From positions 1-12,949 of the forward strand of contig CALFXV010000078.1 of assembly GCA_937957775.1 (NCBI GenBank): a stretch of 12,949 nucleotides of DNA. Direction: 5' to 3'. This DNA is from an uncultured Methylotenera sp. Its GTDB lineage: Bacteria; Pseudomonadota; Gammaproteobacteria; Burkholderiales; Methylophilaceae. How positions within the stretch are numbered: the stretch's first letter is position 1; each line of letters starts with the position of its first letter. This document shows, piece by piece, positions 1-8,521 of this stretch. Under the pieces are notes generated by a model that was given only the letters and a program-made list of their open reading frames with translations, was not told the DNA's origin and searched no databases. The position numbers and the translations under genes were made by a program.

Positions 1-153
1 AAGAAGAAGCAGAAAAATGATGTGGCAGTTATTGGTTTTGTTTACTTGGCTAGATAGTGCAGGAATAGCAATTGCAGACGGCGGATAGTTAGTTTTTGGA
101 AACGGAATATATTCGTGTGATATTAAGAAACAGGATCTCGGTTTCGAGTGTGA
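1..153 (+). other. Disrupted upstream portion of dnaK (frameshifted/noisy)
   Basis: This stretch should encode the end of the DnaK nucleotide-binding domain, including a GGQTRMP-like motif, but no frame is open. Stops in the dnaK frame lie at 55-57 and 151-153. Fragments that resemble DnaK appear in shifting frames: AVIGFVYLAR at about 25-54 in frame 1, DSAGIAIAD at about 53-79 in frame 2, and GSRFRV followed by a stop at about 133-153 in frame 1. The pieces fit the expected order (end of the ATPase lobe, then the conserved Gly-Gly-Gln-Thr/Ser-Arg-Met-Pro region), but spacing and residues are poor. The likeliest explanation is low-quality sequence at a contig edge. A truly decayed dnaK copy or a chimeric junction is possible. 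Confidence 0.4.
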
Positions 154-1032
154 TCAGTAAAGAAACTTAAGAATTTTTTTGGTAAAGAGCCTCATAAAGG
201 GGTAAATGCGGATGAAGTCGTTGCTCTTGGCGCGGCTGTTCAGGGCGGAGTATTGCAAGGTGATGTTAAAGATGTTTTACTTCTAGACGTCACACCATTG
301 AGTTTAGGTATTGAAACACTTGGAAGTGTTATGACTAAGCTTATTAAGAAAAATACAACGATACCTACTAAGGCATCTCAAGTATTCTCAACGGCTGAAG
401 ACAACCAAAACGCTGTGACTATTCAAGTGTTGCAAGGTGAGCGCGAAATGGCTGCAGGCAATAAGAGCTTAGGTCAATTCAACTTAAGCGATATTCCACC
501 AGCACCACGTGGCATGCCACAAATTGAAGTGACTTTTGACATCGATGCCAACGGTATCTTGCATGTGTCTGCAAAAGATAAAGCAACTGGCAAAGAGAAC
601 AAAATCACGATTAAGGCAAACTCAGGCTTGTCTGAAGAAGAAATCAAACGCATGGAAGAAGTTGCAGCTGCGCATGCTGACGAAGACAAAGCATTACGCG
701 AACTGGTTGATGCACGTAACGCTGCGGATGGCATGATTCATAGCGTGAAGAAATCACTGACTGAGCATGGCGATAAACTAGAAGCCGATGAAAAAGAGAA
801 AATTGAAGCCGCAATCAAAGACGTTGAAGACGTATTGAAAGAAGGCGACAAAGAAACGATTGAAGCAAAAACCAATGCTTTAATGGAAGCATCTCAAAAA
901 CTAGGTGAAAAGGTTTACGCTGAACAACAAGCAGCGCAAGCTGCTGGTGAAGCGCAGCCACAAGGTGAAAAAACTGTAGACGCAGAAGTTGTGGATGCAG
1001 AATTTGAAGAAGTGAAATCTGATAAGAAATAA
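154..1032 (+). CDS. dnaK: Molecular chaperone DnaK (Hsp70), C-terminal part
   Basis: This is the C-terminal part of the ATP-dependent chaperone that binds exposed hydrophobic segments of unfolded proteins, working with DnaJ and GrpE. In many proteobacteria it also sequesters sigma-32. The frame is open from 154, and clear DnaK similarity starts near 172 with NFFGKEP, followed by [16 protein letters not shown], the linker [14 protein letters not shown], and the beta-sandwich substrate domain ([31 protein letters not shown]). Next come the charged helical lid (about 590-900) and a Gln/Ala-rich tail ending [10 protein letters not shown], close to the usual EEVK ending. The first TTG in frame (253) is inside a conserved block and is not a credible start; the true start lies upstream of the window. 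The residues [10 protein letters not shown] (about 322-351) differ slightly from the usual GGVMTKLI. The stop is TAA, and dnaJ follows 92 bases later. Confidence 0.93.
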   Translation, partial: SVKKLKNFFGKEPHKGVNADEVVALGAAVQGGVLQGDVKDVLLLDVTPLSLGIETLGSVMTKLIKKNTTIPTKASQVFSTAEDNQNAVTIQVLQGEREMAAGNKSLGQFNLSDIPPAPRGMPQIEVTFDIDANGILHVSAKDKATGKENKITIKANSGLSEEEIKRMEEVAAAHADEDKALRELVDARNAADGMIHSVKKSLTEHGDKLEADEKEKIEAAIKDVEDVLKEGDKETIEAKTNALMEASQKLGEKVYAEQQAAQAAGEAQPQGEKTVDAEVVDAEFEEVKSDKK

Positions 1033-1048
1033 TGCTTCTTAATCAGTA

Positions 1049-1090
1049 AAGAAAAGCACACCTTGGCGAAAAATCCAGGTGTGCTTTCTT
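1049..1090 (+). terminator. dnaK-dnaJ intercistronic hairpin (attenuator-like)
   Basis: A perfect 11-bp stem, AAAGCACACCT at 1053-1063 and AGGTGTGCTTT at 1077-1087, encloses a 13-base loop. With one bulged A (1052), the stem can extend by GAA/TTC at its base (1049-1051 with 1088-1090). The right arm is followed by TTTCTTGCATTTTTA, a broken T-tract. It lies just after the dnaK stop and 35 bases before dnaJ. It could be a partial Rho-independent terminator or an RNA-processing or stability element that makes dnaK transcripts more abundant than dnaK-dnaJ transcripts. The structure is plain in the sequence; the function is inferred. Confidence 0.7.
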
Positions 1091-1124
1091 GCATTTTTAG
1101 CTCAAAACATAAAGCGAAAATTAA

Positions 1125-2246
1125 ATGGCAAAACGTGATTATTACGAAATCTTAGGCGTCAATCGTGACGCCTCAGAAGAAGAAATTAAGAAATCTTATC
1201 GCAAGCTTGCGATGAAGTATCACCCTGACCGCAATCCAGATAATCCAAAGGCAGAGGAAAGCTTTAAAGAAGCAAAAGAAGCTTACGAGATGCTCTCTGA
1301 CGCACAAAAACGTGCAGCCTACGACCAATACGGCCATGCCGGCGTAGATCCAAGTGCAGGCCCTGGTCCTGGCGGTGCTGGCTTTGGCAACTTCAGTGAT
1401 GCTTTTGGTGACATCTTTGGTGACATCTTTGGTGGTGGCAGTGGTGGTCGCCGTTCAAATGTTTACCGTGGTGCTGACTTACGTTACAACATGGAAATCT
1501 CACTGGAAGAAGCAGCACGTGGCACAGAAACCAAAATTCGCATCCCTGTGATGTCGAGTTGTGAAACCTGCCATGGCTCAGGCGCCCGTCCAGGAACATC
1601 GCCCGTGACATGTACAACCTGTAATGGGCATGGTCAAGTGCGTATGCAACAAGGCTTCTTCTCAGTTCAGCAGACTTGTCCTAAATGTCATGGTGGCGGC
1701 CAAATGGTTAAAGACCCTTGCCCAACTTGCCATGGCGCAGGCCGCACCAAGCAAAACAAAACCTTGTCGGTCAAAATTCCAGCCGGGGTGGACGAAGGCG
1801 ACAGAATTCGCTTGAGTGGTGAAGGCGAGGCCGGCGTGAACGGCGGGCCTACAGGTGACTTGTACGTGGTCATCCACCTTAAAGAGCACCCCATGTTTCA
1901 GCGCGAAGGCGGCAATTTGCATTGCGAGATGCCAATCAGTTTTAGCACTGCAGCCCTTGGCGGCGAAATTGAAGTGCCAACCTTGGATGGCTCAGCGAAG
2001 ATGAAAGTGCCTGCTGAAACCCAAACCGGCTCGGTATTTAGATTGCGCGGCAAAGGCATCAAACCCTTACGTCAATCCGAACACGGTGATTTGATGGTGC
2101 ACGTGGTGGTGGAAACACCGGTTAAACTAACCACGCGCCAAAAAGAAATTCTGCGTGAGTTTGACGAAAGCACGCAAGCCGACTCGGGAAAACACAGCCC
2201 AAAAAGCAAAAGTTGGCTGGATAAAGCCAAAGGGTTTTTCGAATAA
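1125..2246 (+). CDS. dnaJ: Co-chaperone DnaJ (Hsp40)
   Basis: DnaJ delivers unfolded substrates to DnaK and stimulates its ATPase in the cytoplasm. The 373-residue length is normal for class I DnaJ. Visible domains are the J domain (about 1-70) with the HPD signature at residues 33-35; a Gly/Phe-rich linker (about 75-115) containing a GDIF-GDIF duplication; and the zinc-binding cysteine domain with four CxxCxGxG-type repeats starting at Cys146 (CETCHGSG), Cys163 (CTTCNGHG), Cys185 (CPKCHGGG) and Cys199 (CPTCHGAG). Two C-terminal beta domains and a short dimerisation tail follow. The ATG at 1125 gives the canonical [12 protein letters not shown] start, although no good Shine-Dalgarno sequence precedes it (AAAGCGAAAATTAA). 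It lies downstream of dnaK, probably co-transcribed through the intercistronic hairpin, and ends before a strong terminator. Confidence 0.98.
   Translation: MAKRDYYEILGVNRDASEEEIKKSYRKLAMKYHPDRNPDNPKAEESFKEAKEAYEMLSDAQKRAAYDQYGHAGVDPSAGPGPGGAGFGNFSDAFGDIFGDIFGGGSGGRRSNVYRGADLRYNMEISLEEAARGTETKIRIPVMSSCETCHGSGARPGTSPVTCTTCNGHGQVRMQQGFFSVQQTCPKCHGGGQMVKDPCPTCHGAGRTKQNKTLSVKIPAGVDEGDRIRLSGEGEAGVNGGPTGDLYVVIHLKEHPMFQREGGNLHCEMPISFSTAALGGEIEVPTLDGSAKMKVPAETQTGSVFRLRGKGIKPLRQSEHGDLMVHVVVETPVKLTTRQKEILREFDESTQADSGKHSPKSKSWLDKAKGFFE
1407..1430 (+). repeat. 12-bp tandem duplication in the dnaJ G/F linker
   Basis: GGTGACATCTTT occurs twice in perfect tandem (1407-1418 and 1419-1430), encoding GDIF-GDIF in the Gly/Phe-rich linker. 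The unit is a multiple of three, so gain or loss by slippage would keep the frame. GDIF-type motifs are common in DnaJ linkers. Confidence 0.8.
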
Positions 2247-2260
2247 ACCCTTACCACGCT

Positions 2261-2295
2261 AATAAAAAAGGACTCCCATGGCGTCCTTTTTTATT
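2261..2295. terminator. Bidirectional Rho-independent terminator (dnaJ / DUF2189 gene)
   Basis: A perfect 13-bp inverted repeat has AATAAAAAAGGAC at 2261-2273 and GTCCTTTTTTATT at 2283-2295, around the 9-base loop TCCCATGGC. The A-run on one side and the T-run on the other allow termination in both directions. It lies 14 bases after the dnaJ stop and 42 bases beyond the stop of the converging minus-strand gene, so it probably serves both. Confidence 0.93.
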
Positions 2296-2337
2296 GGGCC
2301 TATTTGGTTAGGCCTGGTACAGAAAAAGAGTTGCTTA

Positions 2338-3126
2338 TTAGGCGTCCGCCGCGGCCAACGCATCTCGATAAACATGCCAAGTAGCATGGCCTATCACCGG
2401 CATGGTCACAATTAAACCGAGAAAACTGGTGGCAAAGCCAAAGCCTACCAGCACCACAATACACAAACCCCAAAGCAGCATGCTTAGGGGATTTTTCATG
2501 CAAACACGAATACTGGTTAAGCCGGCGGTAATCGCATCGGTTTGGCGGTCTGCCATTAATGGAATGGACACCACACTGATAGCAAAAACAAATGCTGCAA
2601 AAAAGCCACCTACCGCAAAATACACCATGGTGAAGACCGGTTGCTTGAAAGTAATGACATTGAGCACGATGTCATTAAAAGTCGGTAACCCGCCCTCAAA
2701 ATACAGCGCAAACATAACCAAGGAAGCGCGTGACCAAACCAGCAAAACCACCACCAGCAAGCCAGCAAAAATACCCACGTTCAATATATTGGACTGCCAA
2801 GCAGTCAAGCTCGGTAGCAAGCGCACTGGCTCACCCTTTTCTATGCGTCGACTTAAATCATAAAGCCCCATCGCTAGAAACGGTCCCAATAATAGAAAAC
2901 CGGTCGTTTGTGCAGCAAACAGCGCGTAGTATTCGGCAAAAACGGCATACAAAAGCAAGCCGGCCAAGGCAAAGGACGCGCCATAAAACAAGCTGGCCAT
3001 GCCAGCATGCCGCGTATCCGACACCCCCGCGTGCAGCCAGTTAAGGATGGCACTGGGTGGAATGCTTTTCAACACAGGTGAGCCTGTATGCGGTCGACCT
3101 AAGTCCTGTTGATTGTTGTCTATCAT
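2338..3126 (-). CDS. DUF2189-type integral membrane protein
   Basis: A 262-residue inner-membrane protein of unknown function that I recognise as DUF2189-like, mainly from the phrases LLLGPFLAMGLYDLSRRIE (residues 78-96) and SIPLMADRQTDAITA (187-201), which recur in that family. After a polar N-terminus of about 40 residues there are five or six hydrophobic segments, near residues 43-64, 71-90, 115-143, 164-188 and 213-250 (probably two helices). There is no cleavable signal peptide and no obvious catalytic motif. The ATG at 3124-3126 starts MIDNNQQ. It converges on dnaJ, is separated from the 3252-8287 gene run by 125 bases, and probably has its own promoter. Its function cannot be inferred from context. 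Confidence 0.8.
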   Translation of the reverse strand: MIDNNQQDLGRPHTGSPVLKSIPPSAILNWLHAGVSDTRHAGMASLFYGASFALAGLLLYAVFAEYYALFAAQTTGFLLLGPFLAMGLYDLSRRIEKGEPVRLLPSLTAWQSNILNVGIFAGLLVVVLLVWSRASLVMFALYFEGGLPTFNDIVLNVITFKQPVFTMVYFAVGGFFAAFVFAISVVSIPLMADRQTDAITAGLTSIRVCMKNPLSMLLWGLCIVVLVGFGFATSFLGLIVTMPVIGHATWHVYRDALAAADA

Positions 3127-3251
3127 GTTAGTGAGCCTTAACCATGCTTGGATTGATTATCAAAAAAGCCAGCTGCGCTTGCAAGCGGTAAATATAGCAT
3201 GTTAAAGGCAGTGCGTCGCCCATTGCTTATTGCTGCCCCATGATGATTAGC
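3127..3251 (-). promoter_or_regulatory. Possible promoter region of the DUF2189 gene, with palindrome
   Basis: On the minus strand a TATATT hexamer (complement of 3191-3196) could be a -10 element, with no convincing -35 upstream. A perfect 12-bp palindrome, CGCTTGCAAGCG, sits at 3176-3187, roughly where transcription would begin. This is suggestive only. Confidence 0.25.
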
Positions 3252-3500
3252 CTAGCTTTGCGCTTGCAAACTGTGTGCAATGGCAAGGCATTCTGATTGG
3301 GCATCCGAATAATCGTGGTAGTCATGCAACTGACTTTTTGCATACCAGTAGCGGCTATTGAATTCGTCCCCTTCTATCTTATGCAGCACCGCGTGCAACC
3401 AACAGGCTAACGGGTCTTGGTATTGCTGCGCCAATTCATGGGCGCCATGCCACTCGTCGGCCATGGCTAAGTGCACCGCCTTGAGTAAGCTGTCACGCAA
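3252..3500 (-). CDS. Small hypothetical protein, 82 aa (end of M16-coaD gene run)
   Basis: A soluble, His/Trp/Tyr-rich protein of about 82 residues. I recall similar short proteins in other betaproteobacteria with the same core pattern ([29 protein letters not shown]), but they have no named function that I know of. It has no signal peptide, membrane segment or cysteine metal motif. The helical, TPR-like look ([20 protein letters not shown]) hints at a protein-binding role, but this is inference. The TTG start at 3498-3500 overlaps the last bases of the GIY-YIG gene by 8 bases, with an AAGG-like sequence upstream. The next in-frame ATG (residue 13, MADEW) would shorten it but keep the conserved core. 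The overlap implies translational coupling with the gene before it. Confidence 0.7.
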   Translation of the reverse strand: MRDSLLKAVHLAMADEWHGAHELAQQYQDPLACWLHAVLHKIEGDEFNSRYWYAKSQLHDYHDYSDAQSECLAIAHSLQAQS

Positions 3501-3738
3501 AATAGGCGACCTTTTTATCTCTGGGTAATTTTTTGAGCTGCGCTTCGGCCACGCTGGCGGCCGATCGGTCTTGATAAGCCAAACTGGCTAGAATTCTAAG
3601 GGGTGGGTTGGCGCGGGTATACTTAGCGCCCTTGCCGGCAAGGTGCGCGGCATAGCGGGCGTCCAGGTCATTGGTGATGCCAGCGTAATACGCGCCGTTC
3701 TTGCATTCCAATAGGTATAAGACCCAGCCGCCATCCAT
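3493..3738 (-). CDS. GIY-YIG nuclease-fold protein (UPF0213/YhbQ-like)
   Basis: This 81-residue protein consists only of the GIY-YIG fold, the usual size for the UPF0213/YhbQ group. The motif appears as [15 protein letters not shown] (residues 7-22), followed by the conserved Arg28 in DLDARYAAH, the YTRANPP loop (40-46), and Glu65 in AEAQLKKL, the expected metal-binding residue. The catalytic residues (Tyr8, Tyr18, Arg28, Glu65) all appear present. Family members have been linked to DNA nuclease activity, but the physiological role here is unknown. The ATG at 3736-3738 lies 2 bases after the gloA stop, so it is co-transcribed with gloA, and its end overlaps the 82-residue gene. Confidence 0.9.
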   Translation of the reverse strand: MDGGWVLYLLECKNGAYYAGITNDLDARYAAHLAGKGAKYTRANPPLRILASLAYQDRSAASVAEAQLKKLPRDKKVAYFA

Positions 3739-3740
3739 GT

Positions 3741-4130
3741 TTAATAGGTGCCGGCTTGGATGAATTCCACCTTATAGCCATCCGGGTCTTCCACAAAAGC
3801 AATCACGGTGGTGCCGTGCATCATGGGGCCGGCTTCACGCACCACTTTGCCGCCGGCTTTACGCACGGCTTCGCAGGCCTGGGCTGCGTCATCCACTTCC
3901 AAGGCTATGTGCCCGTAAGCTTTGCCCATGTCGTAACTTTCCACGCCGTAGTTATAAGTGAGCTCTATAACCGTGTGGTGGGCTTCATCACCGTAGCCGA
4001 CAAAAGCCAGGCTGAATTTACCGTCGGGAAAATCGTGTTGACGTAGCACTTTCATGCCTAACACTTGCGTATAAAAAGCAATGGAGCGCTCCATATTACC
4101 TACACGGAGCATGGTATGTAGCATGCGCAT
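3741..4130 (-). CDS. gloA: Lactoylglutathione lyase (glyoxalase I)
   Basis: Glyoxalase I isomerises the hemithioacetal of methylglyoxal and glutathione to S-lactoylglutathione, detoxifying methylglyoxal in the cytoplasm. The 129-residue length suits the bacterial single-domain VOC enzyme. All four metal ligands align with the E. coli Ni2+-dependent enzyme: His5 ([10 protein letters not shown]), Glu56 (TVIELTYN), His74 (YGHIALEV) and Glu122 (YKVEFIQ). The DPDGYK motif (115-120) is typical. The ATG at 4128-4130 follows the ferredoxin stop by 9 bases. Its Shine-Dalgarno sequence (AGGA in TAGGATACGATT) overlaps that stop codon, so translation is probably coupled. A glutathione-dependent glyoxalase fits a proteobacterium. 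Confidence 0.96.
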   Translation of the reverse strand: MRMLHTMLRVGNMERSIAFYTQVLGMKVLRQHDFPDGKFSLAFVGYGDEAHHTVIELTYNYGVESYDMGKAYGHIALEVDDAAQACEAVRKAGGKVVREAGPMMHGTTVIAFVEDPDGYKVEFIQAGTY

Positions 4131-4139
4131 AATCGTATC

Positions 4140-5499
<1,360 letters not shown>

Positions 5500-5521
5500 T
5501 GCCCGATTCCAGCCCCACTAA

Positions 5522-5540
5522 AGCGATTAGCAAGATCGCT
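5522..5540. repeat. Small inverted repeat between M16 gene and rsmD
   Basis: AGCGAT (5522-5527) and ATCGCT (5535-5540) form a 6-bp stem with a 7-base loop in the 58-base gap between the inactive M16 gene and rsmD. There is no T-tract, so it is unlikely to terminate transcription. It may be an mRNA processing or stability hairpin, or chance. Confidence 0.35.
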
Positions 5541-5557
5541 CCTGCACGAGGCTGATA

Positions 5558-6883
5558 TTACTGAGTATTGGGCGCGCCCACAATCACCGTGACAAAATTT
5601 TCTGGTTTCAAACGGCGATTAAAGGCGTCTTTAATCTGTGCCGCGGTCACCGCCGCCACTTTGCTGTTGTACTCGTCTAGGTAATTAAGTGGCAATTTAT
5701 AAAAACCGATCACCGCTAGGTAATCCAAAATTTTGCTGTTGCTGTCTATGCGCATAGGGAAGCCGCCAATCACGTTGGCCTTGGCCGCTTTTAATTCGGC
5801 ATCGGTCACGCCCTTGGCCAAGAAATCTGCCAAGGTCGCTCTCACTATTTTTAAAGCCTCGTCGGCTTGCTCTTTCTTGGTTTGCAAACCGATTTGGAAG
5901 GTGCCCACTTCGGCCATGGGCATAAAGTAGCTGTAGACGCTGTAAACCAAACCGCGTTTTTCCCGCACTTCTTCCGTCAGGCGCGACACAAAGCCGCCGC
6001 CGCCCAACACATAATTCCCTAAATACAAGGGAAAGAGATCGGGGTCGCCACGTTTAATGCCCGGGTAGCCCAATAATATGTGCGATTGCGAAGCCGGGTG
6101 GGCAATGCGTTGCGTCACTGGCGCCTTAGGGTAAGTGACTTGTGCGATGGCCGGATTGGCTGGGCCTTTGGGCAAACCACTGGCCATGCTCTCGGCTATG
6201 GCCTCGGCTTGCGCACGGCTCAAATCGCCCATCATGGCAATCACGGCGCCATTAGCGCGGTAATACTGTTGGTAAAAAGCCTGTAAGTCGGCCACGCTCA
6301 ATTTGGCCACCGTGGCTATTTCTCCGCTTTCATCCAAGCTATAAGGGTGGCTGCCATACAAGGCCGTCATAAAGGCTTTGTTGACCATGCCCTCGGGCTG
6401 GGTAGCCGATTCTTCCAAGCCGGAAATAATGCGGGCTTTTTCTCTAGCTAAAACCGACGCCGGGAAATCCGGTTTTTGTAAAATTTTACCGAACACATCC
6501 AGCGCTTGTTTTTGCTCACGCTCACTGCTTAAGGTGCGCAGTTTTAACGCCGCTCTATCGCCATCGAATTCGCCGCCTAACACCGCACCAATGTCAGCTA
6601 ATTTGTTAGCAATCACTTCGTCGCTCATGCCGGCTGCGCCCAATGTCATCATGTAGCGAGTAATGCCGGCTAGGCCGGATTTTTCTGCCGTATCTCTAGC
6701 ACTGCCCGCAGCAAAACTGACGCTCAAATCGACGATGGGCAAATCGTGGTTTTCCACGAAATACACTTCGGCACCGCTACTGGTTTGCCAGTGTTGAATG
6801 TTAACGGCCGCGTGCGCACTTAGCGCACTGATTAACATGGCCGCAGTCAGCAGCCAGCGTGTGATTAGGGTCTTTAGAGTCAT
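5558..6883 (-). CDS. M16-family peptidase-like protein, catalytically inactive partner subunit
   Basis: A 441-residue periplasmic (or envelope) protein of the M16 (pitrilysin/MPP-like) fold. A signal peptide is visible at residues 1-25 (TRWLLTAAMLISALSAHA, then AVNIQ). At the position of the zinc motif HxxEH it has GITRY (in SGLAGITRYMMTLG), so all metal ligands are lost. The C-terminal half keeps the glycine-rich stretch GGGGFVSRLTEEVREKRGLVYSVYS, which holds the conserved Arg/Tyr region used for substrate binding in M16 enzymes. This is the pattern of the non-catalytic subunit of two-component M16 proteases, comparable to mitochondrial MPP alpha versus beta. The ATG at 6881-6883 lies 45 bases after the stop of the active subunit, with AAGG upstream. 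It probably forms a heterodimer with the product of the preceding gene. Confidence 0.93.
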   Translation of the reverse strand: MTLKTLITRWLLTAAMLISALSAHAAVNIQHWQTSSGAEVYFVENHDLPIVDLSVSFAAGSARDTAEKSGLAGITRYMMTLGAAGMSDEVIANKLADIGAVLGGEFDGDRAALKLRTLSSEREQKQALDVFGKILQKPDFPASVLAREKARIISGLEESATQPEGMVNKAFMTALYGSHPYSLDESGEIATVAKLSVADLQAFYQQYYRANGAVIAMMGDLSRAQAEAIAESMASGLPKGPANPAIAQVTYPKAPVTQRIAHPASQSHILLGYPGIKRGDPDLFPLYLGNYVLGGGGFVSRLTEEVREKRGLVYSVYSYFMPMAEVGTFQIGLQTKKEQADEALKIVRATLADFLAKGVTDAELKAAKANVIGGFPMRIDSNSKILDYLAVIGFYKLPLNYLDEYNSKVAAVTAAQIKDAFNRRLKPENFVTVIVGAPNTQ

Positions 6884-6928
6884 GGTTTTCTTACCTTCAT
6901 TAATTCACTGTTGCCATTGTTTATTGAT

Positions 6929-8287
6929 TTAATGCACATGCGGCTTGCCTTTAGGCTTGGCATTTGGGTCCATGGGCTGAGGATCCAACGTGGCTACGGT
7001 TAAATTATCCGCATTGAGGTATTGCTTGGCCACCGCTTGCACTTGCTCGGCCGTGACCGCGCGCAATTTAGCTTGGTATTGGTCTAAGATTTTCCAGGAA
7101 AAGCCTATGCTCTCCACCGTGCCGATTTGCATGGCTTGGTAGAACATCGAATCGCGCTGGTAGACATCGGCGGCAATCACCGCGGCTTTCACCCTATCCA
7201 ATTCTTCGGCGCTGACACCAGACTGTTTGATTTTTTCAATTTGCTGCAGCAAAGCCGCTTCCAGCTCACGCACGGTTTTACCTTCGCTAGGCGTGCCATC
7301 CAACTCAAACAAACTTTGCCTACCGCGCGACATGATGTCGTAACCTGCGCTCACGTCCACGGCCAATTGGCTGTCACGCACCAAGCTTTGGTTTAAGCGT
7401 GCTGCAGGATTGCCACTTAGCACCCCAGCCAAGACTTCCAAGGCATAGGGTTGCCAATCTTTATCCGCCTCTTGCAAGGACGGCACGTGGTAACCCATTA
7501 ATAAATACGCTTGCTTGGCTGGCGCTTTTACCACGACGCGGCGTTCACCCAATTGCGCAGGCTCAACTTGCGGTTTGCGCACCGGCAATTTTTTGGCGCT
7601 TAATTTACCAAAATGCTGCTTGGCTAATTTAAACACGTCTTGTGCTTGCACGTCGCCAACCACCACCACAGTAGCGTTGTTAGGCGCATACCAAAGGTCG
7701 TACCATTCACGCGCGTCTTCAAAGCTCATGTTTTCCAAATCGTTCATGAAGCCTATGACTGGCCGTGAGTAAGGGTGAGCACGGTAAACCGCGCCTTGAA
7801 AAGCCTCATTCACCAAGGATTGTGGCTTATCGTCGGTTCGCCAACGGCGCTCTTCCATCACCACCTTAATTTCTTTATCAAACTCTTCTTTGGTCAATTG
7901 CAAGTTGGCCATGCGATCGGCTTCCAATTCGAAAGACAAGGCCAAATTGGATTTTTCCAATTGCTGGAAATAACAGGTGTAATCGCTGCTGGTAAAGGCA
8001 TTTTCCTTCCCACCAGCGGCGGCAATCAAGCGTGAGAATTGCCCGGCTTTGACTTTCTTGGTGCCCTTGAACATCATGTGTTCCAAGACATGGGCCACGC
8101 CGGTTTTACCGTTAACCTCGTCTATGCTGCCGGCCTTATACCAAACCTGCGACACCACCACCGGCGAACGGTGGTCTTCTTGGACGATGAGCTTTAGGCC
8201 ATTGTCTAATTTAAATTCTTGCACGCTGGCCGCCCAACTGCTGATGGGCAAGACCAACAATAATATCCATGCACTTTTAATTCGCAC
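6929..8287 (-). CDS. M16-family zinc metallopeptidase, catalytic subunit
   Basis: A 452-residue secreted M16 peptidase that probably degrades or processes short peptides in the periplasm with the inactive partner encoded next to it. The signal peptide spans about residues 1-19 (SAWILLLVLPISSWA). The inverted zinc motif HxxEH is intact as HVLEH (His66, Glu69, His70) in GVAHVLEHMMFKGT, and the third ligand is probably Glu145 or Glu146 in KVVMEERRWR, about 75 residues later as expected. The middle contains the typical YAPNNATVVVVGDV segment. The protein ends with a short His-containing tail (KGKPHVH). A GTG start at 8285-8287 is supported by AGGAG 9 bases upstream. It is the first gene of the minus-strand run and has a plausible promoter at about 8340. 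Confidence 0.95.
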   Translation of the reverse strand: MRIKSAWILLLVLPISSWAASVQEFKLDNGLKLIVQEDHRSPVVVSQVWYKAGSIDEVNGKTGVAHVLEHMMFKGTKKVKAGQFSRLIAAAGGKENAFTSSDYTCYFQQLEKSNLALSFELEADRMANLQLTKEEFDKEIKVVMEERRWRTDDKPQSLVNEAFQGAVYRAHPYSRPVIGFMNDLENMSFEDAREWYDLWYAPNNATVVVVGDVQAQDVFKLAKQHFGKLSAKKLPVRKPQVEPAQLGERRVVVKAPAKQAYLLMGYHVPSLQEADKDWQPYALEVLAGVLSGNPAARLNQSLVRDSQLAVDVSAGYDIMSRGRQSLFELDGTPSEGKTVRELEAALLQQIEKIKQSGVSAEELDRVKAAVIAADVYQRDSMFYQAMQIGTVESIGFSWKILDQYQAKLRAVTAEQVQAVAKQYLNADNLTVATLDPQPMDPNAKPKGKPHVH

Positions 8288-8296
8288 TGTGTGTTT

Positions 8297-8301
8297 CTCC
8301 T
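8297..8301 (-). promoter_or_regulatory. Ribosome-binding site fixing the GTG start of the M16 peptidase
   Basis: AGGAG on the minus strand lies 9 bases before the GTG at 8285-8287. This supports the non-ATG start, which also places the signal peptide correctly. Confidence 0.75.
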
Positions 8302-8312
8302 GTGTTGCTTTA

Positions 8313-8333
8313 GGGCTTTAATTTAAGCAGCCC
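8313..8333 (-). repeat. Hairpin in the 5' leader of the M16 peptidase gene
   Basis: GGGCT (8313-8317) and AGCCC (8329-8333) form a 5-bp GC-rich stem, and the AT-rich interior is itself partly self-complementary. It lies between the proposed -10 and the Shine-Dalgarno sequence, so it would be at the 5' end of the mRNA. It may stabilise the transcript. Confidence 0.35.
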
Positions 8334-8335
8334 GA

Positions 8336-8341
8336 ATTATA
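8336..8341 (-). promoter_or_regulatory. Predicted sigma-70 -10 box for the M16-rsmD-coaD gene run
   Basis: The minus strand reads GTTATAATTCGG here, giving a perfect TATAAT about 48 bases upstream of the GTG start. At 17 bases' spacing the -35 position reads GGCAGT, a poor match to TTGACA. The prediction therefore rests on the -10 match and on its position in the divergent intergenic region. Confidence 0.45.
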
Positions 8342-8521
8342 ACGTGGGCCTATCATTAACTGCCTGTTCATTTTTACTAGCGGTTTTCTGACCAGCGCTC
8401 AACTGCCTAAGTTCAAAGCACTTTTCCTCTGTATTAGGCTCGGAATTAAACAAAGTCTTTTCACTTATTTAAATTGCTTGTTAAAGTAACGCCTCACAAA
8501 AACATCCATAGAGATAGCACC

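Larger units (their letters stand above)
8288..8521. other. Divergent intergenic region (M16 peptidase / FadL-like gene)
   Basis: These 234 bases separate the minus-strand M16 run from the plus-strand outer-membrane protein gene. The left end holds the leader and a -10 box for the minus-strand gene. The right part (about 8440-8500) is AT-rich (TTTTCACTTATTTAAATTG) and is the likely promoter area for the plus-strand gene, but I see no hexamer pair I would defend. I see no RNA gene or clear operator. Confidence 0.6.

Noticed and set aside
2..157. Frame-2 reading at the left edge as a separate small secreted protein
   Set aside because: It contains a stop at 86-88, is short, and part of it (DSAGIAIAD) is better explained as frameshifted DnaK.
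253..255. TTG as a genuine start of a short DnaK-like protein
   Set aside because: DnaK homology continues in frame upstream to about 172, so this codon is internal to a conserved block.
2402..2863. Open frame of about 153 codons on the plus strand opposite the DUF2189 gene
   Set aside because: Lys/Thr/Pro-rich translation with no motif; it mirrors the hydrophobic codons of the membrane protein on the other strand.
8474..8521. TTG at 8474 as start of the FadL-like protein
   Set aside because: It would put 16 polar residues before the signal peptide; the ATG at 8522 gives a proper signal sequence.
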